This document shows positions 54,201 through 63,065 of a DNA stretch of 64,000 nt, in pieces. Position 1 is the first letter of the stretch. Each line of letters opens with the position of its first letter. The DNA comes from Leidyana gryllorum EB-2025a (Eukaryota; Apicomplexa), in contig JBLWGC010000201.1 in assembly GCA_048772705.1 (NCBI GenBank), positions 39,025 through 103,024 of the forward strand. The letters run 5' to 3'. A model generated the notes under the pieces. The model was not told the origin of the DNA. It did not search any database and saw nothing but the letters and a program-made list of their open reading frames with translations. The position numbers and the translations under genes were made by a program.

Positions 54201-56132
54201 ATCTGTCGATGCGAATATGATTTTGTTGAGGAACGTTTCCCATTCGAGAATTCTCCCCGCGCGTTCGCCCGGCGTGCACAACTCGAGTGGTTTAGGTGTA
54301 TTTTTACACCATAGAAGGCAATGGGCGTGAGGAGTACCGCGTACTTGATACTCAATCCTCTCGTAGTGATGGTAGAGGGGGTAGCCGAGCGTAGTGAGAT
54401 GACGATTAAACTCTTGGAGGAGTAGTGGGAAGAGCTGGCCAGCAAACTCAGCAGTCAGTCCATAATCCTTGACGGTTCCGAGAGGAAAATCTTGAAGGCT
54501 ATAGTAGTATTGAGTTTCTTGTAGGGTTGGATACTTGAAGAACAAATGGGGATCGGATAGTGAGATGGTAAGGAAGATTGACGGTACCCCAAATTGCGCA
54601 ATCATGTTCTGAAGTTGATATCTGGAATTGACGAAATAAGGTGGAAAGGGCGGGATAGTGGCAAGAACGGTGCGAATCATCCGATGGTGTGATACATTCT
54701 TATTATTGCGAACCATGTCAACGAGTTCTCGTACAATTTCTCGGTCGAGTATCTTGCGAGTGGCTGTTGTGGACTCTAAGTGAGGTTCTGGGTCTTCAGT
54801 GTCAGCTGGTGAAGTGGTTGAGATGTGGCGCTGATGCACTTCTTGATTGATCCAGAATTGCCCTTTCTTGGATACTGTTTCCTTGAGTTTAGCTGCCAAT
54901 AGAGTGAAGACGTATAGGTGGTCGCGAATATATTCTAGACGATAACTAGACAGGCGCTGCTTTATATATGTTGAGAGGTGAAGATTCTTGGGTATGTGGT
55001 GCATCGCGTTATTGGTATTGCGACGCGAAGCGGAAGTTGAGTGCTTGAGCAGTTGTTGATAACTCGTGTTCCCGTTACATGAGTAGAAGAAGTGTGGGAA
55101 GGAGTCGTATTCTATATCGTGAGACGGAGACTTGAAGTAGTATCGTGAAGAAGCGCCAATAGCATGATAGTAGATTTTGTCTTCGAACGGATTGGCCTGA
55201 TAGTTGACTTCCGTAGATCCCATGAGTATAGAGGGAGCTTCAGGCGGGGGTGTAGTCTCGAGTGTGGAGCGTTCGATCTGTCCTGTATGAGGAGACGTTT
55301 CAGTGAGCTCGAGCACTGGGAGGTTGTCGGGAAGATCCTGTTGTATGTGGGAGGTCCCGTAGCGGGAATCTCGGAGCGATAGTAGGTTGAACGCGTGAAT
55401 GATGTTTCTACTGTTGAGTTTTCCATAGAAGTGGGGGTGGAAACTGTGTGTGTTGAAGTAAAACTTCGCTGGTATGACTTGGGAGCGTTCAGCCAGTGGA
55501 ATGAGCTCGGAGAAGGCGTATAGATCAGTATACTTGTGGTATACGGCTATAGTTGAGTGAATCCCTGAGTAATGCTTCAGCCACACGCAAGGTTGTGCAA
55601 GGGCGATCGCTCGTTTCTCAATCATGGATAAATTGAGAAGGAAGAGGTTGGGTAGTGGATTGATTACGTTGCTTGCACACCGGATGATAGGTTGGGTATA
55701 GTCAGAGCACGTGCGACAGATGACGAGGAGCTGGGCAATCAATGGGAGTATTTGGTCGATTGACTCTGGTAGTTGATAGGGGAAATGCGGCCGAAGTCTA
55801 TGTAGTATCATGAACGTGGGTGTGGGATCGAGACGAATTCTGATAGAATCGGGCAGGTTGGTCCATTGAACGGGTGTCAAGTCGTCCATAGAACATCGTG
55901 AACCGCAATAACTACACGCGAACAACTTGAAAGAGCCGAAATGAAGTGGAGAATCGACTGATTCAAGGATGCCAGCAGTGACCCATGATTGAAGTAAGGT
56001 ATTTCTTGCTTGTCGGATTGTGCTCCACGCATGAGCTTGGTCTTGAAGTGTTGGTGGTTGGATGAGCAATGATTGAACTCTCCAAATGCGTTGTAACTCT
56101 TCGAAAGTTTCATCTTGGAGTAGCCGATTCAT
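51237..56132 (-). CDS. Helitron-like Rep-helicase transposase
   Basis: 1631-aa replication initiator fused to a PIF1-family helicase, expected to nick and unwind the transposon DNA. The N-terminus has cysteine pairs (CSYCGSRC near residue 73). The Rep domain shows the HUH motif as RGTPHAHCLLW near residue 602 and a two-tyrosine motif AIQYITKYVSK near 794. The helicase shows Walker A GKGGTGKS near 1095, Walker B LILIDEISM, motif III FGDFDQLPPV, motif V LAWGLTVHKAQGRTFD and motif VI YVAASRA near 1445. Length is normal for the family, with no obvious break. ATG at 56132. It is divergent from the 452-aa gene, with only 37 bases between the two start codons, so a shared promoter is likely. No endonuclease or OTU domain is seen. 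Confidence 0.92.
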   Translation of the reverse strand: MNRLLQDETFEELQRIWRVQSLLIQPPTLQDQAHAWSTIRQARNTLLQSWVTAGILESVDSPLHFGSFKLFACSYCGSRCSMDDLTPVQWTNLPDSIRIRLDPTPTFMILHRLRPHFPYQLPESIDQILPLIAQLLVICRTCSDYTQPIIRCASNVINPLPNLFLLNLSMIEKRAIALAQPCVWLKHYSGIHSTIAVYHKYTDLYAFSELIPLAERSQVIPAKFYFNTHSFHPHFYGKLNSRNIIHAFNLLSLRDSRYGTSHIQQDLPDNLPVLELTETSPHTGQIERSTLETTPPPEAPSILMGSTEVNYQANPFEDKIYYHAIGASSRYYFKSPSHDIEYDSFPHFFYSCNGNTSYQQLLKHSTSASRRNTNNAMHHIPKNLHLSTYIKQRLSSYRLEYIRDHLYVFTLLAAKLKETVSKKGQFWINQEVHQRHISTTSPADTEDPEPHLESTTATRKILDREIVRELVDMVRNNKNVSHHRMIRTVLATIPPFPPYFVNSRYQLQNMIAQFGVPSIFLTISLSDPHLFFKYPTLQETQYYYSLQDFPLGTVKDYGLTAEFAGQLFPLLLQEFNRHLTTLGYPLYHHYERIEYQVRGTPHAHCLLWCKNTPKPLELCTPGERAGRILEWETFLNKIIFASTDDEEIRRVQTHTHYQRCQKNLKPLNTCKWRFPRLPTPIGKLLLPTHTESKDRRAARAIVYSWQKRLQYKTMEFTHMEFDQLTFDQWLALIGISNHETYYRLIAQSLPSPIYLAERRVMDANINDFNPIIFPYTNSNMDISPVTTIAQAIQYITKYVSKSEPTLLKEDAFDNTRTMTQALFKTQDLNLSRRLSLQEATLTCQGRFPVTTTWNTVYLKPFNFMVAIHRPQSVDEATKIRLPTPYPTIYANRPSMLESLTIFEFTRDYVVSKRQPGSIPMTVPPAKKLYLTRRQAPVVVAGQYPPTLPPADDDKSLAYYFLPWRDVHQLLCFNDYTPETQQEILERAHQSRPYEPRWQPNSICYDTDDDNAPDEDDQPEHVNDDFNNPGFDIPTSDDSDNDDDDDHDATNQLQSTLSFDPNSTVTTSQFRVLIEFYKWIHTSRTSQLLWLIHGKGGTGKSFLINKIRHICQVIDTNEGKTTLDKPMCQVIAPTGTAAYLINGQTIHHFAGLNHGSVLTTQSRSWNTLHNNASHVELILIDEISMVAPRLLSDLNLGLTNLGNSKPDSRKSLPYGGISIIAFGDFDQLPPVRATPLDEDPSFTKLFTRFDLIDNVRHGRDPDLLNFLEALQHGDKSTITKFVDAHKGTDKDLNTLPFVLFRHNEERTRYNKMRVQHMPGTPIQVTTSYTIKTISTRTNSKRTIHKWTQLILKRNAKTMITTNISVKKGYTNGSIGHLHKALKHDLWIKLNRNKLCRVAPMLHKNKRIYPIDLAWGLTVHKAQGRTFDHPYGIDLSKQDYRFLYVAASRATKLDHIKFFGKLPNETILAKSWLTPDRLPFTYWPQRLPQVVFYYDDIKHNSFAPFFLNTCPIITIIHPQHANLNMLTSIAANHYSITAKRFSSTILSNHHSLRVEGRGCTRTVFIDAQTLPTLILIDQRNASGRYNMLNNHSIEQVALHLTPRSNTLRIVASHNFIHLSHIPPSPFYISMITR

Positions 56133-56169
56133 TTGAAGGAACAGTAGTCAAAATTGGGTAAAGAATAGG
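56133..56169. promoter_or_regulatory. 37-bp divergent intergenic region in U4
   Basis: Lies between the Rep-helicase ATG (minus) and the first ATG of the 452-aa gene (plus). If the second gene starts at its internal ATG near 56275 the gap grows to about 140 bases. No TATA box is obvious. Confidence 0.3.
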
Positions 56170-57528
56170 ATGAACACGACATTAGACAGAACACTGTGGA
56201 TTGAAGGACAGCTTTTTTGTCAAATATTGATTGTTGCACTCAAATCATCCACTGTTACACAGAAGCTTGTTGAGATGGAAAAGAACACATCAAGTTCGGA
56301 TATTCCGCTGGGTTACCTTGCGTTGGAACGGCTGATGGAGCAACGTCGTCGTCAAACTGGAAGAGGGAACGCGAGCGACATGTTGATGCAAACAGCCAGT
56401 CGCGAGAGTGGAGTGGAGGAGCGCCGAGAGGATAGCGCAGTGGTGACGAGTGAGAAGAAGCAACACATGCAGGAAATGATTAATAAGGTGTTGCAAGACA
56501 CGATTTACGTTGGTCGCTCACCTGAGTTTGTTGCTCCTGTTGTGATCTCGTGGTTCTCAGACGTGAGGAAGCACTTATTCTTCGATCAGGGAGATGATGT
56601 GAAGTCTAAGTTGCGTGATGGTTGTAGGTATCGTCACTACAACACCTTGGAGCGAGCTCTGGAGGAGGTGGCGGAAGCAGCTGAAGTGTTCGATGGAGTG
56701 AGGGGGCGAGTTAACTTGAGTGCTTGGTACTTAATCTCTTCGTGCCAGTACTTCCAAGGGCCAGTGATAGTTGGCACTCAAATCGATTTCCAAGCACTGT
56801 GCATGAACGTGAATGATGTGTTTAAGCCGCGCACGAGTGTGAGGAAATTCGAGTTGAATGATCTCGCTGGATTGCGCAATCATTGGGTGTTCGTTCACGT
56901 GAGGATCTTGGAGTTCCGGAGAAAGCAGTTAGCCATCAGGATGGGCTTGGATCGACGGCCTGTGCTCGAACCGATGACGGATCGTGACACGGAAGAGCTA
57001 GTTCGGATGGCTGAGGAAGAAGAGAAGAGGGTTGCGAGACGGAGAGCGGAGATGAATGACCGGTTGCGAGAAATCAATATCAGGGAGTCAGAGCTGGGTC
57101 AAGTTGCGAAGCGTGCGAGGACTATAAAGGGGGTGGGGGAAGTTGGTCTTGGACCTTCCGTAGCAAGTAAGCGAGAGGAAGGACCGAGAATCGAGGCGGC
57201 GGATGGGGACTTAAAGGGGGAAATAGAGCAGATGAAGAAAATGATGATGAGTATGGCAAACCGGTTGGAACGAATGGTGATGAAGGAACCTGATGTCGTT
57301 GTTGATCATGAATCATCGATTGAATCAACCCTGATTCAACCGACGTTGCAGCTGGACGATGTTGCGGGGGGGAACGGCGTGTGGCCTCTTGGGGTTCCTG
57401 TGTCAGGTGTGGAAGATCGTCAGATGCCAGAAGGAAAGGTCGGGGCTACTGAGGGAGGTGGAGAGCAGAGTCCAGTAAGGGAGGATGAAGGAGATACAGA
57501 TAGAGAGGGCGGAGAAGGTAGCAGTTAG
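56170..57528 (+). CDS. Uncharacterised 452-aa coiled-coil protein carried by U4
   Basis: I do not recognise a family. The first ~100 residues are polar. Residues about 105-260 look globular (SPEFVAPVVISWFSDVRKHL, SAWYLISSCQYFQGPV, NHWVFVHVRILEFRRKQLA). Residues about 271-320 form a charged coiled coil (ELVRMAEEEEKRVARRRAEM). A second short helix (EIEQMKKMMMSMANRLERM) lies near 345-370, and the C-terminus is acidic and glycine-rich. The start may instead be the ATG near 56275 (MEKNTSSSDIPLG), because the first 35 residues look different. It is divergent from the transposase and absent from all small units, so an accessory transposition role is possible, but cargo is as likely. Confidence 0.65.
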   Translation: MNTTLDRTLWIEGQLFCQILIVALKSSTVTQKLVEMEKNTSSSDIPLGYLALERLMEQRRRQTGRGNASDMLMQTASRESGVEERREDSAVVTSEKKQHMQEMINKVLQDTIYVGRSPEFVAPVVISWFSDVRKHLFFDQGDDVKSKLRDGCRYRHYNTLERALEEVAEAAEVFDGVRGRVNLSAWYLISSCQYFQGPVIVGTQIDFQALCMNVNDVFKPRTSVRKFELNDLAGLRNHWVFVHVRILEFRRKQLAIRMGLDRRPVLEPMTDRDTEELVRMAEEEEKRVARRRAEMNDRLREINIRESELGQVAKRARTIKGVGEVGLGPSVASKREEGPRIEAADGDLKGEIEQMKKMMMSMANRLERMVMKEPDVVVDHESSIESTLIQPTLQLDDVAGGNGVWPLGVPVSGVEDRQMPEGKVGATEGGGEQSPVREDEGDTDREGGEGSS

Positions 57529-57734
57529 GAGAAGTGTCTTCACGTACCTGATAGGTAGCATGACGGACCGATTGCATCAATATTACGAGTGACTGCTTGT
57601 GAGTAAGATGTAGGACGACAATGGAATGCGTTAATGCGGGGGAGGAGAGAAGAACTGCAAGTAAAGTTGAAAGCTTAGTGGAACAGAATGAAAGTAGTAT
57701 ATGGCTTACGAACTACTCGCAGAGTAGTCGCATA
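57529..57734 (+). other. Link between the 452-aa gene and the array of U4
   Basis: No convincing gene. Positions 57552-57590 resemble the end of the left body of the small units, where cggacc and attgcatcaat recur in the same order. This is the right edge of the region they lack. Confidence 0.5.
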
Positions 57735-58765
57735 CAAGCAGCAAACATCTCGCAAAGAACTGGCAAACCAGTCGCAAACACGTGTCAAGAAAGTCGCAAA
57801 CAAGTGGGAAACATGTGGCAAACAAGTTTGAAACAAAGTGTCAAGTGAGTGGCAAACATGTGGCAAACAAGTAGCAAGTGAGTGGCAAACATGTGTCAAA
57901 CAAGTAGCAAGTGAGTGGCAAAGATGTGGCAAAGAAGTAGCAAACATGTGACAAACAAGTGTCAAGTATGTCGAAAACAAGTGCCAAACATGTTGGAAAC
58001 AAGTGGCAAACAAATGGCAAACAAGTGGTAAACAAGTCGCAAACAAGTGTCAAGTATGTGGGAAACAAGTTTGAAACAAGTAGCAAACATGTTGGAAACA
58101 AGTGGCAAACAAGTGGCAAACAACTCCCAAGTATGTGGCAAACATGTGTGAAAGAAGTATCAAAAATGGCACGAACATGTGTCAAACAAGTAGCAAATAT
58201 GTTGCGAACAAGTGTCAAGTATGTCGGAAACAAGTGACAAACAAGTATCAAACATGTGATAAACAAGTAGCAAACATGTAGCAAACATGTTGGAAACAAG
58301 TGTCAAGTTTGTCGCTCACAAGTGGCAAACATGTGGCAAACAAGTAGCAAATATGTCGCAAACATGTTGCAACAGTGTCGCAACAGTGTCGCAAACATGT
58401 GGTAGACAAGTGTCAAACAAGTACCACACATGTCGCAAACATGTGGTAGACAAGTGTGAAAGAGGTAATAAATATGTGACAAACAAGTGACAAACAAGTA
58501 TCAAACATGTGACAAACAAGTAGCAAACATGTGACAAACAAGTAGCAAACATGTTACAAACAAGTGTCAAGTTTGTCGCTCACAACTGCCAAACATGTTG
58601 CAAACAGGTGGCAAACAAGTAGCAAACATGTGACAAACAAGTGACAAACAAGTAGCAAACATGTGACAAACAAGTATCAAACCAGTGGCAAACAAGTAGC
58701 AAACATGTGACAAACAAGTAGGAGACACGTGACAAACAAGTAGCAAACATGTGCCAAACAAGTAT
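57735..58765 (+). repeat. 11-bp satellite array of U4
   Basis: Same period and motif, but a distinct sub-family: units such as GTGACAAACAAGTAGCAAACAT dominate the right half. It is clearly older or more diverged from the arrays of the small units, which resemble one another. Confidence 0.9.
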
Positions 58766-58947
58766 TATAGATGTGTAAGACATTAATCATGTCGTACACC
58801 GTGTACAAGGGTGCTACAAGTGTGATAGCATTCTACAGAGATGTGCATCGGGTAGGGAAGAGCCACAGCTTACCGTGTGCGCAGTGTGTGAGGTTTGCGA
58901 GGGTTATTGGTGGCATGTTTAGTATGTATTGGGTTGCTAGAAAAACT

Positions 58948-60045
58948 TTATTGATTGTTTGTTGGGTTCGAAAAAACTTGCTGTCTGTCTCCCTGTTCGT
59001 GAGTCGTAACCCTTATTCCAGCGCGGGGTGTTGCCCTTGCTTGCGGTGGTGGATTGCTAACAGCCGCAGTGAGAGTGGGAGAGAGAGAAGGGGGAGCAGT
59101 AGCCAACGTAGGGGGGTAAAAAGGGTTCGGACCTCCGTAATACAGCTGAGGAGGTCCGTAAAAGGGGGTAGGAACTCCTGACGGTAGCACACTGTATGGG
59201 GCGAGCTCGTGGGAGTTGCCGATGCCCATATATGGGTTGTACATGGCTTGTTGATGACGCCATTGGAGGGTTCGCAGTTCCATTTGGAACTGGAGGTGGC
59301 GGTCGATGTTCTGTATGTGGAACATCTCCACCTCCATCGCTTGCTTCAGCTCTTCAATCTTCCTCTTGTGTCGATCCTTGAGCCTCTTAGCCTGCTGAAC
59401 TGCGGGTTCACCCCAAATGGGCACGCCATGTGTGGCAATGGGTGCGTCAAGGGCTTGAGAGCGAGCCCGAGCGGAGCTCCCTTGTAGGGGGATGGGTTCC
59501 ATGTATGCTTGGTGACCCGGTGGGTGGGAGAGAGGTGTTCGAAGAGGAACAGTGTGATTGTGGATGATATCCTCAACCAACCGTTCGTCTTTGAGTAGGG
59601 ATGAGGGGGGAGAAGCTGCCGCAGGGGGAAGAAGGGGGGGGAGTTGGGAGGCGCCGGTGGTAGCCGTCGAGACGGTGGGTGGTGTCTGTCCAAGCCCGAG
59701 CGGCTGGGAGAGCGGAGGGCTTGCTGTCGAGGCGGCTTCGGTGAGGTAGGACCGCGTCGGAGCCCTCACAACCATTGTGGTTGTCGCTTCCACAGGGGCT
59801 TCGGGCTCGGAGGGCTTTGGAGGGGGACTTACCTGTGTCAGAGAAGGGGGTGAACTTTCAGCGGGCTGGGTAGAGGGGGTAGCAGGGCTGTTGGGGCGCG
59901 ACTCGGGAGGCGTGGCCTCGATGGTCTCTTCTTCGAGCTCAGTGTTGCTCGAGGCTTCCATGTTGAGCGTCGTTGGTACGCTGGGAAGGGGCAGAGCCTC
60001 ACCTTGAGCTTCAGTGGGTGCGTCACAAAGGGCTTTCTGTGCCAT
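58948..60045 (-). CDS. Proline-rich coiled-coil protein in U4 (365 aa)
   Basis: Not recognised. I place the start at the ATG at 60045 (MAQKALCDAPTEA). The open frame extends to 60192, but that part lies in TGACGACA repeat-like DNA and is probably untranslated. The N-terminal half is rich in Pro, Ser, Thr and Ala. A lysine/glutamate-rich coiled coil (RLKDRHKRKIEELKQAMEVE) spans residues about 217-268. The C-terminal part is Pro/Tyr-rich (PFYGPPQLYYGGPNPFYPP). A GTAAGT inside the frame near 59830 could be a splice donor. The stretch 58766-58947 next to it holds nothing I recognise. Confidence 0.55.
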   Translation of the reverse strand: MAQKALCDAPTEAQGEALPLPSVPTTLNMEASSNTELEEETIEATPPESRPNSPATPSTQPAESSPPSLTQVSPPPKPSEPEAPVEATTTMVVRAPTRSYLTEAASTASPPLSQPLGLGQTPPTVSTATTGASQLPPLLPPAAASPPSSLLKDERLVEDIIHNHTVPLRTPLSHPPGHQAYMEPIPLQGSSARARSQALDAPIATHGVPIWGEPAVQQAKRLKDRHKRKIEELKQAMEVEMFHIQNIDRHLQFQMELRTLQWRHQQAMYNPYMGIGNSHELAPYSVLPSGVPTPFYGPPQLYYGGPNPFYPPTLATAPPSLSPTLTAAVSNPPPQARATPRAGIRVTTHEQGDRQQVFSNPTNNQ

Positions 60046-60347
60046 GGTCAATCTTAAGCGATACAAAAAACTGGTGGCAACTTTGTATTTACAAAAAAAT
60101 TTGTAACGAGATAAGGGTGACGACATTGGTAGAATCGCGAAAATTTGCGCAAAAATTTCGATGAGACTTGAACGGGTTAAGGATGACGACAAGAAAAAAC
60201 ACGCAAAATATTTGCACTGGCAGCGGCAACTGTATGAGGCATTGAAGGTACATAAGGTAAGAGACTCACCTATTACATGTGTTGTTCTCGTACGTGATCA
60301 CTTCGTGTATCTTATGCTACAACGCTGCCGTCTTACCATCTTTTGTT
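60046..60347. promoter_or_regulatory. Region with TGACGACA motifs between two U4 genes
   Basis: Contains two separated copies of the minisatellite core (gtaacgagataagggtgacgacat near 60101 and gggttaaggatgacgaca near 60175). They lie just upstream of the Pro-rich gene start on the minus strand. In the small units the same core is amplified into the 43-bp minisatellite, so this is its probable source and perhaps a promoter element. Confidence 0.45.
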
Positions 60348-60743
60348 TTAGATGATGTTGCCCATCTCAACTTGGAACCCTTTCCCGCAAATCTGACACT
60401 TCATGTATCCCCGATGTACATGAGGAGGGGTAGGGGGAGCTAGGGGAGGGGTAGGGGCTGCCAGCCTTGGCAATGGCTTCAGGTCCACCGTCGAGGCCAG
60501 TGAGTCTCTGCGAGTGCTCAATAACTCTGTTTGCTCATCTTGAACAACCGTTGAGAGACACCCAATGACCTCAGTAGACGAGACCGAAGCTGAGGGAGAC
60601 TGAGAATCACTCAGTGGCATGCTAACTGGGGGGCCACTGGATGCTGGCTGGGGGAGGGAGCGAATGGGCGAGGGGTTAGCTGGCTGGGGAAAAAACCGAA
60701 CAACCGGGGGTTCAGGCTCCATTGGCTGGAGCTCTACTCGCAA
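60348..60743 (-). CDS. Possible last exon of a proline-rich zinc-finger gene in U4
   Basis: A minus-strand frame of about 131 codons without a clear ATG, rich in Pro and Ser, ending MKCQICGKGFQVEMGNII, which has the CX2C start of a zinc finger but no following histidines. Upstream on the same strand (60780-60971) lies DNA shared with all small units, including an AG then ATG and a GTAAGT. A multi-exon gene is therefore plausible. The decayed copies in U0, U2, U3, U5 and U6 derive from it or from a close relative. Confidence 0.4.
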   Translation of the reverse strand: MRVELQPMEPEPPVVRFFPQPANPSPIRSLPQPASSGPPVSMPLSDSQSPSASVSSTEVIGCLSTVVQDEQTELLSTRRDSLASTVDLKPLPRLAAPTPPLAPPTPPHVHRGYMKCQICGKGFQVEMGNII

Positions 60744-61380
60744 TTGGGGTCGCGGGGCATCCCAGTTCCTCGCAAAGTGCCGAAGCTCTTCCTCGGCTAT
60801 GTGAGATGTGTGGGGATGAGGTGTGGGAACTTACTTGGTGTGGGAACGTGCCAGACCAGTCTGAGTGGCACGAGGTCACGTCTTGGGAACATCTGGGGGG
60901 GAAGAAAGCGAGCGCGAGCGAGAAGAGGGCTTTTTGGATCTGAGAACAAAAATAACAGTCCAAGTCCCACGTTGTGCAGGTCGGCGAAACCCGCAAGGGT
61001 GAGCCCGACCATTACCGTAGGTTTTTTGGGGGTTCTTAGGGGGTACCAGAAACGACTTTTAGTGAAATAGGAATTTGATTAGGAGCTCTAGACTAGCTCT
61101 CTCGCTTACCTTAGGAATAGTAGTGGCCTGATTAGTTAGCAGCCAGATTTTAGGCGAAATCTCACCGCTAGAATAGGAGATAGGCGACTCTCTCGAGCTC
61201 TCTGAGACACGAGAAGGCCTGATTTTTGCAAAAATGAGACTTCCCAAACTTCAATTGGCTCGTTCGCTACAGCAAACTAGCCTCCCATCGAGATGTAAGG
61301 GTCGTCAGACTCCTTAATTTAGCTCTCGTGCGGCTCGCAAGCAACAGATAGCAGCCCAAACGAGCCACTTTTCCCAAGAT

Positions 61381-61761
61381 TTGGTGTGCGAGACGTGGGA
61401 CTTGGACTGTTATTTTTGTTCTCAGATCCAAAAAGCCCTCTTCTCGCTCGCGCTCGCTTTCTTCCCCCCCAGATGTTCCCAAGACGTGACCTCGTGCCAC
61501 TCAGACTGGTCTGGCACGTTCCCACACCAAGTAAGTTCCCACACCTCATCCCCACACATCCCAGAACGCCCCCAAGGAGCTTCGCCACTTTGCGACCAGA
61601 GCCTCACCTCCCCATTGTGCAGTTTTTATCCCAGCCAACTGACCCCCATTCGCTACCTGCCCCAACCAGCATCCAGTGACGCCCCAGCTAACATCTCATT
61701 GAGTCATTCTCAGTCTCCCCTACCGCATTTCTCGTCTACTGAGGTTATTGGGTGTCTCTAA
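61381..61761 (+). pseudogene. Captured gene fragment in U5
   Basis: 126-codon fragment, same as in U3 and U6, on the plus strand because U5 is inverted. Confidence 0.5.
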
Positions 61762-61772
61762 GCGAAATTTAT

Positions 61773-61950
61773 CACATTTTTTGATGTCGTCACCCTTATC
61801 TCGTTACAAGTTTATCGGTGTTTTTTGATGTCGTCATCCTTATCTCGTTACAAATTCATCGGAATTTTTCATGTCGTCATCCTTAACCCGTTACTAATTC
61901 ATCGGAATTTTTCATGTCGTCATCCTTAACCCCTTACCAAATTTTTCAAA
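61773..61950 (-). repeat. 43-bp minisatellite of U5
   Basis: About four inverted copies of the AAGGRTGACGACAT unit. Confidence 0.85.
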
Positions 61951-62031
61951 AAAGCAGAGTTCGTCACCAGTGTGCAACTTGTACCAGATGATACTTGTGT
62001 TACACATCTCTTTGTAGCACCTTCAATACCC

Positions 62032-63065
62032 CTTTGCAACATGTTCGAGACTTGTTTGCGACATGTTTGACACTTGTTTGCTACCTGTTTCCTACTTGTT
62101 TGCTACTTGCTTGCTACTTGTTTGACACTCGTTTGACACTTGTTTGCTACATGCTTTACACTTGCTTGCCACTTCTTTGCCACATCTTTCATACTTCTTT
62201 GACACTCAGTTGAGACTTGTTCGCCAGATGTTAAACACTTTTCTGCCACATATTTCACACTTGTTTGACTCTCGTTTGACACGTGTTTGCCACTTCTTTG
62301 CCACATGTTTAACACTTGTTTGAAACTCCGTTGAGACTTGTTCACCACATGTTTAACACTTTTTTCCCACATGTTCCACACTTGTTTGACACTCGTTTGA
62401 AACTTGTTTGCCACATGCTTTACACTTGCTTGCCAGTTCTTTGCCACATGTTTAACACTTGTTTGAAACTCCGTTGAGACTTGTTCGCCACATGTTTAAC
62501 ACTTTTTTGCCACATGTTCCACACTTGTTCGACACTCGTTTGACACTTGTTTGCTACTTGTTTGATACTTCTTTGAAACTTGTTTGCCACATGCTTTACA
62601 CTTGCTTGCCAGTTCTTTGCCACATGCTTTACACTTGTTTGAAACTCCGTTGAGACTTGTTCGCCACATGTTTAACACTTTTTTGCCACATGTTCCACAC
62701 TGGTTTGACACTCGTTTGACACTCGTTTGACACTTGTTTGCGGCATCTTTGGCACTTGTTTTGCTACTTGTTTGCCACGTGTTACACACATGCTTCTCAC
62801 TTGTTTGACACATGTTTGCCACATGCTTGACACTTGTTTGATACATGTTTGACACTTGTTTGCGAGTTGTTTCACACTTGTTTGCCACATGTTTGCTACT
62901 CTTTTGACACTTGTTTGCGAGTTGTTTCCAACATGTTTGAGACTTGTTGCGAACTGCTTTGACCCTTGCTTCGCGACATGTTTGACACTTGTTTGCAACA
63001 TGTTCCAGCCTTGCTTGACACTGGTTTCCGAGTTGTTTGACACTTGTTTCACACTTATTTGCTAC
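62032..63065 (-). repeat. 11-bp satellite array of U5
   Basis: Inverted array of about 1.03 kb, almost identical in unit order to that of U3. Confidence 0.92.

Larger units (their letters stand above)
50241..60971 (+). mobile_element. U4: large, putatively autonomous rolling-circle U unit
   Basis: Left end CTAGTTTGCC at 50241 after atattGA of U1. The left body (50241-51202) matches the small units. U4 then carries a coding region they lack: Rep-helicase (51237-56132), 452-aa gene (56170-57528), 11-bp array, Pro-rich gene (58948-60045), TGACGACA motifs and the longer version of the gene fragment. At 57552-57590 it resembles the small-unit sequence before the array (cggaccRattgcatcaat), supporting descent of the small units by internal deletion. 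U5 is inserted at 60972, so the right end is outside the window. Confidence 0.78.

Noticed and set aside
60161-60355. Short plus-strand gene with an intron (GTAAGA...TTTTAG near 60259-60353)
   Set aside because: The exon frames are very short and not shared with other copies. The minus-strand reading fits better.
51237-60971. Polinton or other large DNA virus-like element
   Set aside because: No protein-primed polymerase, capsid, packaging ATPase or integrase is present. The only replication protein is a HUH Rep-PIF1 helicase.
26036-63065. Many long open frames in the arrays with an 11-residue period (SVKQVWNMWQK on one strand, FATCLTLVCHLF on the other)
   Set aside because: They follow from a stop-poor 11-bp repeat read in any frame on either strand. 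No start context, codon bias or non-repeat domain supports translation.
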